Origin: a virus
Direction: 5' to 3' (one strand)
DNA length: 52,732 bases
IMG/VR virus record: IMGVR_UViG_3300038423_000224
Location: 1 to 52,732 of that record
The translations under genes and the position numbers were made by a program. Positions 34,927-42,407 of this stretch are shown piece by piece. The notes under the pieces were generated by a model. That model saw only the letters and a program-made list of their open reading frames with translations. It was not told the origin of the DNA and searched no databases. The stretch's first letter is position 1; each line of letters starts with the position of its first letter.

Positions 34927-35625
34927 TTAGCTGCCACCTTCACCAGAAAGATTCGGGAAGGCAGTTACCACAGCAGACCAAGGTTCAACGAGACGAGCAA
35001 CCCATGTTGCCTGCATCTCGGTCACCGCGTCATCGATGCTGACTCCCATACCTTCATTTAGGATCTCAACACCGAAGATCTTCATCGTAGTGGCGGCTCC
35101 GATTTCATTCGTACCGGCCAGAGTGATGTCAAAGGGAAGGATTTGATCCGAGTACCATGGTACAGCTTCCTGCTTGAAGCCCGAGACCGCGTTGACCGGC
35201 ACTTCGGCCGAATCAACAGTCGTCGGGAGCGGGATGGGGACTGCACGTGTCAGAGACGAGGAGAAGATCGCTGTCTGCGAGAGCTGCTGTTGGGCAGCTG
35301 GGTTGTATTCCGGACGAACGTCATCGATGTTGGCTACGAATACACCAGATGCTTCATAGATGATGTTCAACAGAGCATGACGATCGAAGTTGATCCAGAC
35401 CAAGGAGCCAGCAACGCCGCGCTTGTTACGGCTAAAGGCACGAGGGTCGGGAGATCCCATCGTGTAGATAGGCGCCTTCTCGCGAGTAACGCTGTAGCTG
35501 ATCGCCTGGATCTCGGCGAACGGGATGTTGCCGATCTGGGCACGGATGTCCGAGCCTGAGAACGAGTTGTAGGAACGAGCGATTTCGCTTTCGAGCGAGT
35601 TACCGCCATTTGTATTAATAGCCAT
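34927..35625 (-). CDS. Major tail tube protein
   Basis: The 232-residue protein lies directly downstream of the sheath gene, the standard order in contractile tails. It has tube-fold features: an N-terminal strand (IRAQIGNIPFAEIQAISYSV), then TREKAPIYTMGSPDPRAF, NKRGVAGSLVWINF, a helix, and late strands LPFDITLAG and TMKIFGVEIL. The ATG has AGGAG nine bases upstream. Hairpins on both sides (35671-35695 and the terminator at 34855) suggest a separately stabilised, abundant transcript. Tube subunits polymerise as hexameric rings around the tape measure and form the DNA channel. Confidence 0.85.
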   Translation of the reverse strand: MAINTNGGNSLESEIARSYNSFSGSDIRAQIGNIPFAEIQAISYSVTREKAPIYTMGSPDPRAFSRNKRGVAGSLVWINFDRHALLNIIYEASGVFVANIDDVRPEYNPAAQQQLSQTAIFSSSLTRAVPIPLPTTVDSAEVPVNAVSGFKQEAVPWYSDQILPFDITLAGTNEIGAATTMKIFGVEILNEGMGVSIDDAVTEMQATWVARLVEPWSAVVTAFPNLSGEGGS

Positions 35626-35670
35626 TTGTTTATGACTCCTGGGAGGAGATACTACTGAGGAAGTTTACCC

Positions 35671-35695
35671 GGGGCCAACCACGAGAGTCAGCCCC
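35671..35695 (-). terminator. Short GC hairpin after the sheath gene
   Basis: GGGGC (35671-35675) pairs with GCCCC (35691-35695) in the 90-base gap between the sheath stop and tube start. There is no U-run on the minus strand. It may be a weak attenuator or mRNA-stabilising hairpin. Confidence 0.4.
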
Positions 35696-35715
35696 AGATT
35701 AAACCGTTGATACTA

Positions 35716-38181
35716 TTAGCCGTTCAGGTTAATACCGATTGTGGCATTCAACTGAACCAGCTCATTTGCAGGAACGAAGCTGATCTGGATTGAAGCCTGA
35801 CCAATCTTCTGCTGAGCTGGAGTGGATGTGATCGTGAAGTTGTAGCTCGAGAGATAACCGCGCTTCTGGAGGTTCAAGCAGTCGGCGTCAAGAGCAGTCT
35901 TCAAGGCCACCAAGGACAAACCATCGTTGGTTCCGTTGCCAATGTAGTTGTTGGCCTCTCCCAGAACTGTCTGGATGACCAAGAACTTGATGCGCTGACG
36001 GAGAGCCAGAGTATAATCGCTTGCCACTGTTGCCGCGGTCTTGTCGATCAAGGCAACCGGCAGAACACCCACACCCTTGTAACGAAGCATGTTGATGTCT
36101 GCGAATGTGAGAGCATCGAGCTGGTTGAGGCTTGCACGATAGAGCTGCTGTGCACCCGCAACTGGCTTGTTGGTAACTGCCTTCTGCTGGTCGAGCGTGC
36201 TGACCAAGCCGGCGATGATACCAGCAATGTTGCCGACGTAAGTGCCGTAGCCGTTCGACAGGAGAGCGTAATCACCCTGTGGACAGAGATAAGCACCCAT
36301 ATCAACCTTGTAGCCGTTGCTGTCGATTTCCGGGCCACCATCGTACTCACCCGAGTCTGTATCAAACAGACCAGGCAGACGGTAACCATTACTCCAGTCG
36401 GCGCATGCCGAGTTCAACGAGCTGGCGCTGCAGCCAACCAACCAAGGAGTACCCAGCAAACCGCCACCTGACGTTGCCGGATTACCTGTGACCGGGTTAT
36501 AGGTCGGCAGATAGCCGATCCATGCCTTCACAGCCGGGAGCGAGAAGTTGCTCAAGCTTGCGGGACCACCAAAGCCGATGAAGCCGAGGCAGCCGCCATT
36601 GTCAGCCTGAGGAGCTTCGCTCTGATTGAAGCAGAAGCGCGCGAGCTGATAAGCGAAGTTGACTTCGTGGAATCCGGACTGTTGGACTGTTCCACCAGCG
36701 CCGACACCAGATGCCAAACGAGTAGCAGCAGTGGAGAAGCTGAACACAACAGGAGTCGTCGGAGAAACCTGACCCTGAAGCAGAGCAGAAGCCAGCTGCT
36801 GGTTGTTGGAGTTGTAGAAGTGAGCATCCGAGGCCCACTGATAAATAGGATTGCCGGAGGCGTCAACACCAGTCCACAACCAGTCAAGAGCGTTGGGGTT
36901 CGTAACTGGATTGTTGATGGCTGTCGAGGCGCCTGTATAGAACGCAACGTTCGGGTTGTCACCGAGAGCGCCAGGAGTGATTGCTTCATCGATCGGGAAG
37001 CCCTGGAGCAGGTTGATTGCATTCTGTTGTGCGATGTACAGCTGGCGGCCAGTGAGACCGATACCTGTGATTGGCGCGACGTATACTGCACCACCACCGA
37101 TGTTCTGGATCTCAACAGCATTTGCCAAACTGTCTGTACCAGTACCGATTGCGGTACCAGCAATAGCAGAACCTGTAACCTGGGAATCACCAGTGTTCAG
37201 GATTGCGGAGCTGCCTGTCACGGCCGGGTCGTTAGACCAGACCACCTGGTTATCAAGCCACAGAGAGAGCAAGCCGTTCTTGTACCACACGCTGTAACGC
37301 GAGTTGGCATCTGCTTCGACCTGGCCCAAAGTGATGAGTAAGCCAGGATATGCAGCAACCGGCTGCTGGCCGTAAGCTGGAGTTGCAGACAGAGTACCTG
37401 CTGTAAGAGTGTAAGGACCGCCCACTGTGAAAGGACCAGCAGCAGTCAATACGATATCGTGTGTACCAATGCTCAGAACTTCGTACACTCCGTCCAAAGC
37501 AGACGAAGGAGAACCAAGACCAGCATCAGTCAAACCTGCCAGTGTAACCTGGGCGCCGACCACAACACCCGCAGTAGGAGAACCAGAATAATGCAGATCA
37601 ACTGTCGTTGCAGTCAATGCTTGAACTGTCTGGAAGTTAGCAAACGTATCTGCGATCGCCGTTGGAGTTTCAATAGCGTGATCAGGCGAACCAATCTGGT
37701 CCACCAGGATTGTGTTGCCAACGACCTGTGAAATCGGCTGTGCTGCGATATTGTAACCGGCGAAGGAGAAACCTGTTACTGTAAGAGGAGCCCCATCAAC
37801 CAGGTCAGCAGTCGGAGGAAATGCAGTTGTGTAGGTGATAACACCATCAGACAGAACTGCGCTAATGATGGCATTGTTCGGACCAAAACCGGATCCAGAA
37901 GTTCCAACCAGAAGAGTGCCCTGAGCAGTACCGACGCGCATCAGGTAAACATTGTCGCAGTATACGGCCGCTTCAGACATCCCGCGGATTAGCGTACCTT
38001 GCAGCCCGAAAAGAGTGGTTGCTGTAGCAACGCTTACAACCTGATAAGGGCTGTTTGCGGGTCCAGTCGCGGAGGTACCAAGGACCATGATGGATTGATT
38101 TGTTGGGGTGTTAACGGCGGCCAGACCACCGTCTACGGTCTGTACCTGGACACCCGGCAGATTTGCAAAAGTGAAGGACAT
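35716..38181 (-). CDS. Tail sheath protein, enlarged by inserted modules (821 aa)
   Basis: The N-terminus (FANLPGVQVQTVDGGLAAV) and the C-terminal region (LDALTFADINMLRYKGVGVL, then a long helix and NFTITSTPAQQKIGQASIQI) are typical of the contractile sheath family. The ATG has a strong GGAGG at 38187-38191. At 821 aa it is larger than T4 gp18 (659 aa) and most others. Two beta modules (about 98-165 and 185-258, with LTVTGFSF and VTLAGLTDAG) are spliced between the N-terminal strands and the returning sheath domain at about 270. These resemble modules in the head and fibre proteins, and I infer they decorate the tail surface. The sheath contracts to drive the tube through the envelope. Confidence 0.9.
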   Translation of the reverse strand: MSFTFANLPGVQVQTVDGGLAAVNTPTNQSIMVLGTSATGPANSPYQVVSVATATTLFGLQGTLIRGMSEAAVYCDNVYLMRVGTAQGTLLVGTSGSGFGPNNAIISAVLSDGVITYTTAFPPTADLVDGAPLTVTGFSFAGYNIAAQPISQVVGNTILVDQIGSPDHAIETPTAIADTFANFQTVQALTATTVDLHYSGSPTAGVVVGAQVTLAGLTDAGLGSPSSALDGVYEVLSIGTHDIVLTAAGPFTVGGPYTLTAGTLSATPAYGQQPVAAYPGLLITLGQVEADANSRYSVWYKNGLLSLWLDNQVVWSNDPAVTGSSAILNTGDSQVTGSAIAGTAIGTGTDSLANAVEIQNIGGGAVYVAPITGIGLTGRQLYIAQQNAINLLQGFPIDEAITPGALGDNPNVAFYTGASTAINNPVTNPNALDWLWTGVDASGNPIYQWASDAHFYNSNNQQLASALLQGQVSPTTPVVFSFSTAATRLASGVGAGGTVQQSGFHEVNFAYQLARFCFNQSEAPQADNGGCLGFIGFGGPASLSNFSLPAVKAWIGYLPTYNPVTGNPATSGGGLLGTPWLVGCSASSLNSACADWSNGYRLPGLFDTDSGEYDGGPEIDSNGYKVDMGAYLCPQGDYALLSNGYGTYVGNIAGIIAGLVSTLDQQKAVTNKPVAGAQQLYRASLNQLDALTFADINMLRYKGVGVLPVALIDKTAATVASDYTLALRQRIKFLVIQTVLGEANNYIGNGTNDGLSLVALKTALDADCLNLQKRGYLSSYNFTITSTPAQQKIGQASIQISFVPANELVQLNATIGINLNG

Positions 38182-38201
38182 CTTTTCCTCCGGAAGTTTC
38201 T

Positions 38202-38891
38202 TTACGGACTAGGAATCTTGTATTCTTCAACCAGATCGATAGACTGCTCTGGGTTAGGCGGTCCGCCCACCGTGACATTAATCGACTCTAGGTTCTTACA
38301 TTCGAAAGTCTCGATCAACTCAAGTCGAACGTTGTAATCCAGATGACGGAAATGAACTTCTTGCCCGTACTCTCTGGTGAACTGACATGGCCCACGTTCC
38401 TCGAATGTCATGTAGTGTACGCCGCGGGCTTTGAAGAAACTAAGGTCAAAGATGTACCGCATCATCATCTTATGAAACCACTTAGTTACTTGGTCGGCAC
38501 GCTCGCTTGACAGTGAATGACATACGAAGCGTACGGTCATCATCTCCCACCACGCGATCGTAATCAGCGAGTAGCCTTTCTTGGTCGGGTGCGGGCGTCT
38601 TTCTCTTAGCGTCGGTCCTTTAGGGATCCGAAGCCCTTTGGGGTCTGTTGCTGCTCGAACGGACTTTTGGATACCAAAAATGATGACATCGAAACTCGTA
38701 TCGAAGTTCCCCAGGTTATCCTTAGGGAACTCAGCCACAAGAATAGGTGCCTTTTGGCCTGGAGGGCCAGCGGAAGCAAGGTGCAGCTTCATAGCCTCGC
38801 CAACCGCATCGAAAAAGGTATCCCAGTCAACGGCAGGGAGTGGTGAGCGGGTCAAGTACAACGGTTGATGTGCTTCATTCGTTGGGCCCAT
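38202..38891 (-). CDS. Neck/tail-terminator-like protein (229 aa)
   Basis: I place the start at ATG 38891 because GGAG lies eight bases upstream. An in-frame TTG at 38909 has no SD and sits directly behind the TATACTAATCAG motif. The gene is just upstream of the sheath, where tail terminator or head-tail completion proteins are usually encoded. The sequence mixes helices (VDWDTFFDAVGEAMKLHL) and strands (DVIIFGIQKSV, then LITIAWWEMMTVRFVCHSL), with many aromatic and Cys residues. A terminator-like fold is plausible, but no diagnostic motif was found. Confidence 0.7.
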   Translation of the reverse strand: MGPTNEAHQPLYLTRSPLPAVDWDTFFDAVGEAMKLHLASAGPPGQKAPILVAEFPKDNLGNFDTSFDVIIFGIQKSVRAATDPKGLRIPKGPTLRERRPHPTKKGYSLITIAWWEMMTVRFVCHSLSSERADQVTKWFHKMMMRYIFDLSFFKARGVHYMTFEERGPCQFTREYGQEVHFRHLDYNVRLELIETFECKNLESINVTVGGPPNPEQSIDLVEEYKIPSP

Positions 38892-38898
38892 CGACAAA

Positions 38899-38902
38899 CT
38901 CC
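38899..38902 (-). promoter_or_regulatory. Shine-Dalgarno supporting ATG 38891
   Basis: The minus strand reads GGAG seven bases before ATG 38891. It argues against the in-frame TTG at 38909. Confidence 0.65.
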
Positions 38903-38910
38903 ATTCCAAC

Positions 38911-38922
38911 CTGATTAGTATA
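38911..38922 (-). promoter_or_regulatory. TATACTAATCAG motif, copy B
   Basis: The minus strand reads TATACTAATCAG in the gap between the 211-aa gene stop and the terminator-like gene, upstream of the sheath-tube segment. It is identical over 12 bases to copy A at 15286-15297. No clear -35 box is visible. Confidence 0.4.
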
Positions 38923-38938
38923 GTAGAATCAAGGACCT

Positions 38939-39574
38939 TTAAACAGTGACCTTCTCACAGCCTAGCTCAAAGAACTCTATGCGGCCGTTGTCTCCGTGGT
39001 GTGCTGTAAGGGTACGTATCCGCCATTCCTCAGTCCTAATCATGGCCGGATCCATCTGCCCATCCGGACCGACTTTAAGCTCGAAAAGCTTATCAGGCGC
39101 CGGGCGGGTAGGAATCGAGTAGCGTTCATAGTCCGGGACGTCGTACCAGAACATGAACGCCAGGCATCTATCGGAGTCCTGGACGCCTATAGGAGAGATC
39201 TGACCATGCTGCTGAATCTGAGTGGCGCTGCCCAAAACCGAGCCAAAGTTCTTGGCGAAATAGACTGTCTTGATCTCCTCGGTAAAAAGGTAACCCTCAC
39301 CATTGCAGTAGACACAGTTAGGGTCCGGAGAACCATTCTGAACACCAAAAGATAGATAGCACTGGCACTTAGTGTTAGAGAGCTTGCGATAGATCGCCGG
39401 CCGGCCAACACCAGGATCCTCAAAATCACCATTCATAGTACGCGCGAACCACTCACGAAGATCGAATGCAGTCATCTCCGGATAGGCAGTATCCTCGAAT
39501 GAGCCCGAGACGGGTCTATTAGGATTCTGTTGATTGTAGCTCGGCAGACCTTTATTGATGATGATCTGTGACAT
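38939..39574 (-). CDS. Neck/completion-region protein with Cys cluster (211 aa)
   Basis: The likely start is ATG 39574, two bases after the TAA of the collagen-like gene (MSQIIINKGL). A longer in-frame ATG at 39604 would overlap that gene and adds an unlikely leader. Residues 74-98 hold C-x-C then C-x2-C (TKCQCYLSF and PNCVYCNGEG), suggestive of a zinc site. The rest is strand-rich. Position upstream of the terminator-like and sheath genes suggests a head-tail connector or completion protein. I do not recognise the family. Confidence 0.75.
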   Translation of the reverse strand: MSQIIINKGLPSYNQQNPNRPVSGSFEDTAYPEMTAFDLREWFARTMNGDFEDPGVGRPAIYRKLSNTKCQCYLSFGVQNGSPDPNCVYCNGEGYLFTEEIKTVYFAKNFGSVLGSATQIQQHGQISPIGVQDSDRCLAFMFWYDVPDYERYSIPTRPAPDKLFELKVGPDGQMDPAMIRTEEWRIRTLTAHHGDNGRIEFFELGCEKVTV

Positions 39575-39576
39575 GG

Positions 39577-40323
39577 TTATCCATTGCCTACAAGTGTCAA
39601 GCAAATATCTGCAAGTGTAGTATCCGGTGTGACTGGGCCGTCTATTTCTAGTAGATCAGTAGCAAGAAAAGACGAATCTGAAGCCTGTGTAAACGTCGCT
39701 GTTGTCGCCGACATAGCAAAGTTAGCAGTAGCGAACGGAGCTCCATTCTTACTGAATGTATACGTAGTAGATGCAGTGGCAGCAGCAGACGCAGTACCTA
39801 AAGAAGCAGTAGCACCAGCGGGGAAATCTATCGGAATACCAAGCGGTCCGCGGAAGAGTTTCTGGCTAGCAGTTCCCAATCCCACAATGAATACAGCAAG
39901 AGGCTTAGCAGTTGGACTAACTGATCCAGTAGGACCTGTCGGTCCTGTTGGACCTGTGGCTCCGGTTGGCCCTGTGGCACCTGTTGGTCCAGTGCCTCCA
40001 CTTGCACCACTTGCACCTGTGGCTCCTGTTGCCCCGGTAGCACCTGTGGCACCCGTAGCACCAGTGGCTCCTGTTGCTCCTGAAGCTCCAGATGCTCCTG
40101 AAGCGCCGGTTGCTCCTGTCGCCCCCGTTGCTCCAGTGGGCCCTGTATTACCTGTCGCTCCTGTGGCGCCAGTAGCCCCAGCCGGTCCTGTAGCTCCAGT
40201 AGGCCCAGCTACTGTAGGCACATATCCAGAGACGTTACCACTCATATCCGTCTGCCAAGTGATATTGATCTCGGTAGCTGGATGTGGAGGAGCTGGAGTT
40301 GTGCTATTTAACGTGATCGACAT
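39577..40323 (-). CDS. Collagen-like repeat fibre protein (248 aa)
   Basis: Residues about 38-135 are almost uninterrupted Gly-x-Thr or Gly-x-Ser triplets ([10 protein letters not shown] type), which in phages form trimeric collagen-like stalks. A C-terminal globular domain of about 110 residues follows ([19 protein letters not shown], then Ala/Thr-rich strands), as in many head fibres and tail fibres. The matching DNA is a degenerate tandem repeat of GGN-CCN/GCN-ACN codons at about 39925-40210. It is likely a virion surface fibre. Its place among accessory proteins between capsid and tail genes leaves head and tail location open. Repeat number may vary between isolates. Confidence 0.85.
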   Translation of the reverse strand: MSITLNSTTPAPPHPATEINITWQTDMSGNVSGYVPTVAGPTGATGPAGATGATGATGNTGPTGATGATGATGASGASGASGATGATGATGATGATGATGATGASGASGGTGPTGATGPTGATGPTGPTGPTGSVSPTAKPLAVFIVGLGTASQKLFRGPLGIPIDFPAGATASLGTASAAATASTTYTFSKNGAPFATANFAMSATTATFTQASDSSFLATDLLEIDGPVTPDTTLADICLTLVGNG

Positions 40324-40332
40324 GCTGATTCC

Positions 40333-40824
40333 TTACGTGCTTGTTAGTGGCAGCAACCAGTTTGGAAAGTTGTTATCAACTGCCATCCAGTAGTCATCTG
40401 ACATAACCTGTGCATCCACAAGAACCGACTGATTATAGCCTGTGGTTGGAAGGGGAGGAACATACGCCGGAGGATTCACCTTCAGCGCAATAACGATTGT
40501 GTTCACAGGGCCTATCGCTACAATCGTAAAAGGTAGAGCCGCAACGTTGCCGGCCGCATCTGAAGTCAGAATAGGCAGTTGGACTGGAGCATAGACAGGA
40601 GTACCCGGCGTGGATTGATAAGGATCAAGCACACCTTGCCATGTACCATCCGCATTGACACCACTCTGTGCGATTGCATAGAGAGTACCCTGATTACCGG
40701 CCAGCCAATCAGAATACTGATAAACGAAGATCGTGTATGAGGACTGATTGGGTCCAGGAACTAACAGGGCGTTGGGAGTCGGATAGTTCTGGTCGATCGT
40801 GAAGACATCCGATACTTCAGCCAT
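40333..40824 (-). CDS. Small virion protein (163 aa), unknown
   Basis: This lies between a TM coiled-coil protein and the collagen-like fibre gene, with short spacers. The protein is beta-rich, with Pro/Tyr-rich stretches (NPPAYVPPLPTTGYNQ) and no membrane segment. A strand block in the middle (PFTIVAIGPVNTIVIALKV) suggests an Ig-like or jelly-roll fold, and the N-terminal part has YTIFVYQYSDW. It is probably a virion accessory protein attached to the adjacent fibre. No known family is claimed. Confidence 0.7.
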   Translation of the reverse strand: MAEVSDVFTIDQNYPTPNALLVPGPNQSSYTIFVYQYSDWLAGNQGTLYAIAQSGVNADGTWQGVLDPYQSTPGTPVYAPVQLPILTSDAAGNVAALPFTIVAIGPVNTIVIALKVNPPAYVPPLPTTGYNQSVLVDAQVMSDDYWMAVDNNFPNWLLPLTST

Positions 40825-40832
40825 TTACCACC

Positions 40833-41279
40833 TTAGTGATGCCAAGCAGCAAAAAGTGTAGCCCCGATTAGGATTAGGAACTGTATGGCTGCCAAGATTC
40901 CTGTGTACCAGACAACCTTGTTATTCAGTTGATCGTGATCTTTTCGTAGATCTTTCAGGTCCGAATCCTTCGCCTTCTCAGTGACTGCAGTTGTGAGTTC
41001 CTTCAGATCTGAGTCTTTCGCTTTAGTCAAAGCATCCGCCTTGATTTGCACGAACTGCTCATTGAAGTACTCGATCATACCCTTATGACCTTCGCCGCCG
41101 AATAGACGATCCTTCATCGACTTGATAGATTCATCAGTACGAGCATTCGAATCTGTGACCTTCAAGACAAACTGATCCAGCTTATTCGTCAGCTCCACAA
41201 CTTGCTCAGAGCTGGCAGCATTGCGGCGATCTCCATTTCTAGGCATGTTATCTCTTAGTAGCTTGGGACTCTTGGCCAT
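40833..41279 (-). CDS. Coiled-coil protein with C-terminal transmembrane segment (148 aa)
   Basis: Most of the protein is charged and helical, with two near-repeats (LTKAKDSDLKELTTAVTEKA, then KAKDSDLKDL). The C-terminal 22 residues are one transmembrane segment (TGILAAIQFLILIGATLF). This architecture resembles XhlA-type or tail-anchored lysis accessory proteins, and the lysis genes lie only about 2 kb upstream. A membrane-interacting virion protein is the alternative. ATG 41279 overlaps the previous gene by 25 bases and has a weak SD. An in-frame ATG at 41246 would avoid overlap and is possible. Confidence 0.72.
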   Translation of the reverse strand: MAKSPKLLRDNMPRNGDRRNAASSEQVVELTNKLDQFVLKVTDSNARTDESIKSMKDRLFGGEGHKGMIEYFNEQFVQIKADALTKAKDSDLKELTTAVTEKAKDSDLKDLRKDHDQLNNKVVWYTGILAAIQFLILIGATLFAAWHH

Positions 41280-42022
41280 GTTACGAGCACCGTAGGGCCG
41301 AAATATCTTCCAATGCGGTTACCCACCACTACTGGCGAGTAGAACTTGACTGTCTTACTGCGGCCGCCCGAAGAACTGACGCCCGTCATTGAATATGTAT
41401 TAGCACCAGGGCCTGAGTTCAACCATGTACGGCCAGGGGTATTGTCACTGTCATCATACAAACCCTTGGCGCCCATACGAGGCTTAACGTGTCCCTTGTA
41501 TCCGATTGCACCACCGCTCATCAGAGCGAGTTCCCAATCCTTGACCATCTGTCCTAGATCCTTGATCTTGCCCGGGACACCACTGTCATTCGAGAAGTCT
41601 TGACGGCTAACTGAGAAGTTGGCCAGGGTCTTGCTTCCGCGGACAGCGTTCAAGTCGAACATATTCAGGATCAACTGCTTAGCTGAACTGTAAGTTACCC
41701 AGTTGACGCGCGCCATAACGAAGTTGCGATAGTGGGTTTCTTGGAAGTCCGTGAATGGTGCATAAGAAGGAGGCACCATAGGCAGGGACCAAGTAAGAGC
41801 ATCAGCGTTCTTGCTCATGTAGTAGATCATACCCGCGATCGTTAGGTCAGAGACCTTACGCAGATAGATGCCACCATTCAAGCGAACAAGATCAACCGAT
41901 GAGTAATAAGGCGTGATTCCAGATACCACCTGGAACTGCATTGGCTCTATGGTTTGTGCACCGTTCGTCAATGCGAATCCCTGGGGCAGTTGGATTGTCA
42001 CAACGATATTAGGCTGGGACAC
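41255..42022 (-). CDS. Virion-region protein (255 aa), GTG start, unknown
   Basis: The start is GTG 42022, with GGAG at good spacing. Both lie inside the 3' end of the HNH gene, which overlaps by 14 bases. The protein is a mix of strands and helices (IVVTIQLPQGF; then YRNFVMARVNWVTY) without membrane segments. The C-terminal third is Gly/Ser-rich. I recognise no family. It lies in the accessory virion segment between the fibre-like 318-aa protein and the collagen-like fibre, so a capsid- or fibre-associated role is likely. Confidence 0.72.
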   Translation of the reverse strand: MSQPNIVVTIQLPQGFALTNGAQTIEPMQFQVVSGITPYYSSVDLVRLNGGIYLRKVSDLTIAGMIYYMSKNADALTWSLPMVPPSYAPFTDFQETHYRNFVMARVNWVTYSSAKQLILNMFDLNAVRGSKTLANFSVSRQDFSNDSGVPGKIKDLGQMVKDWELALMSGGAIGYKGHVKPRMGAKGLYDDSDNTPGRTWLNSGPGANTYSMTGVSSSGGRSKTVKFYSPVVVGNRIGRYFGPTVLVTWPRVPSY

Positions 42023-42407
42023 GTTTCGTCTCCAGGAGCTCTTTTAACAGCTCCACAGTTCTTGGATAGGTGAATCCTAAACGTTCTAGTATTCCCTTTT
42101 TGAAGTTACAGATTTTGCAGCAAGGAACAACATTTCCAATAGCATAACCTTGCTTATAATCTAATCGATCTAACCCGCATCCTGTTTCACCAACAGATCC
42201 ATTACAGTAATAACAGTTGCGAGAAATCAAAGCAAACCATTCGTCAAATGTGAGATTCCATTCTAACCCTCTATCCTTTGCACGATAGACAACACGATTA
42301 AATCTAGGAAGAGGCTTTCTGGAACATCGCATCCTTTGTTCTTTACGGCGTTCGGGGTGCGCCTTCTTATACTTTGCCGAAGCTATGGCCGCTTTCGATT
42401 GACTCAT
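42009..42407 (-). CDS. Free-standing HNH homing-type endonuclease (132 aa)
   Basis: The pattern is that of the C-x2-C HNH family: CYYCNGS, then GLDRLDYKQGYAIGN, then VVPCCKICNFKKG. The zinc-binding cysteines and the GLDR block are all present. An N-terminal basic stretch (AHPERRKEQRMRC) may bind DNA. Such enzymes nick or cut DNA and spread by recombination as selfish elements. The gene is visibly richer in A and T than its neighbours, suggesting recent arrival. It is wedged neatly in the operon: its ATG shares TAATG with the upstream gene, and its 3' end supplies the ribosome site and start of the next. Confidence 0.88.
   Translation of the reverse strand: MSQSKAAIASAKYKKAHPERRKEQRMRCSRKPLPRFNRVVYRAKDRGLEWNLTFDEWFALISRNCYYCNGSVGETGCGLDRLDYKQGYAIGNVVPCCKICNFKKGILERLGFTYPRTVELLKELLETKRVPA

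Noticed and set aside
36552-37190. 212-codon minus-strand frame within the sheath gene
   Set aside because: It is an alternative frame of the sheath gene, with Ser/Leu/Arg-rich shadow composition and no SD.
38907-38909. TTG as the start of the terminator-like gene
   Set aside because: No SD; ATG 38891 has GGAG at good distance.
39575-39604. Upstream ATG (39604) for the 211-aa gene
   Set aside because: It lies inside the collagen-like gene and adds a non-conserved looking leader; ATG 39574 follows the stop directly.
39925-40210. Tandem repeat considered as a CRISPR-like or non-coding array
   Set aside because: The repeat keeps a 9-base codon-triplet periodicity in a long open frame and encodes collagen-like Gly-x-Thr; no spacers are present.
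39584-40393. Long plus-strand open frame opposite the collagen-like gene
   Set aside because: Its Pro/Val/Ala periodicity is the reverse complement of the Gly-x-Thr repeat; the minus-strand reading is a known fibre type in the right operon.
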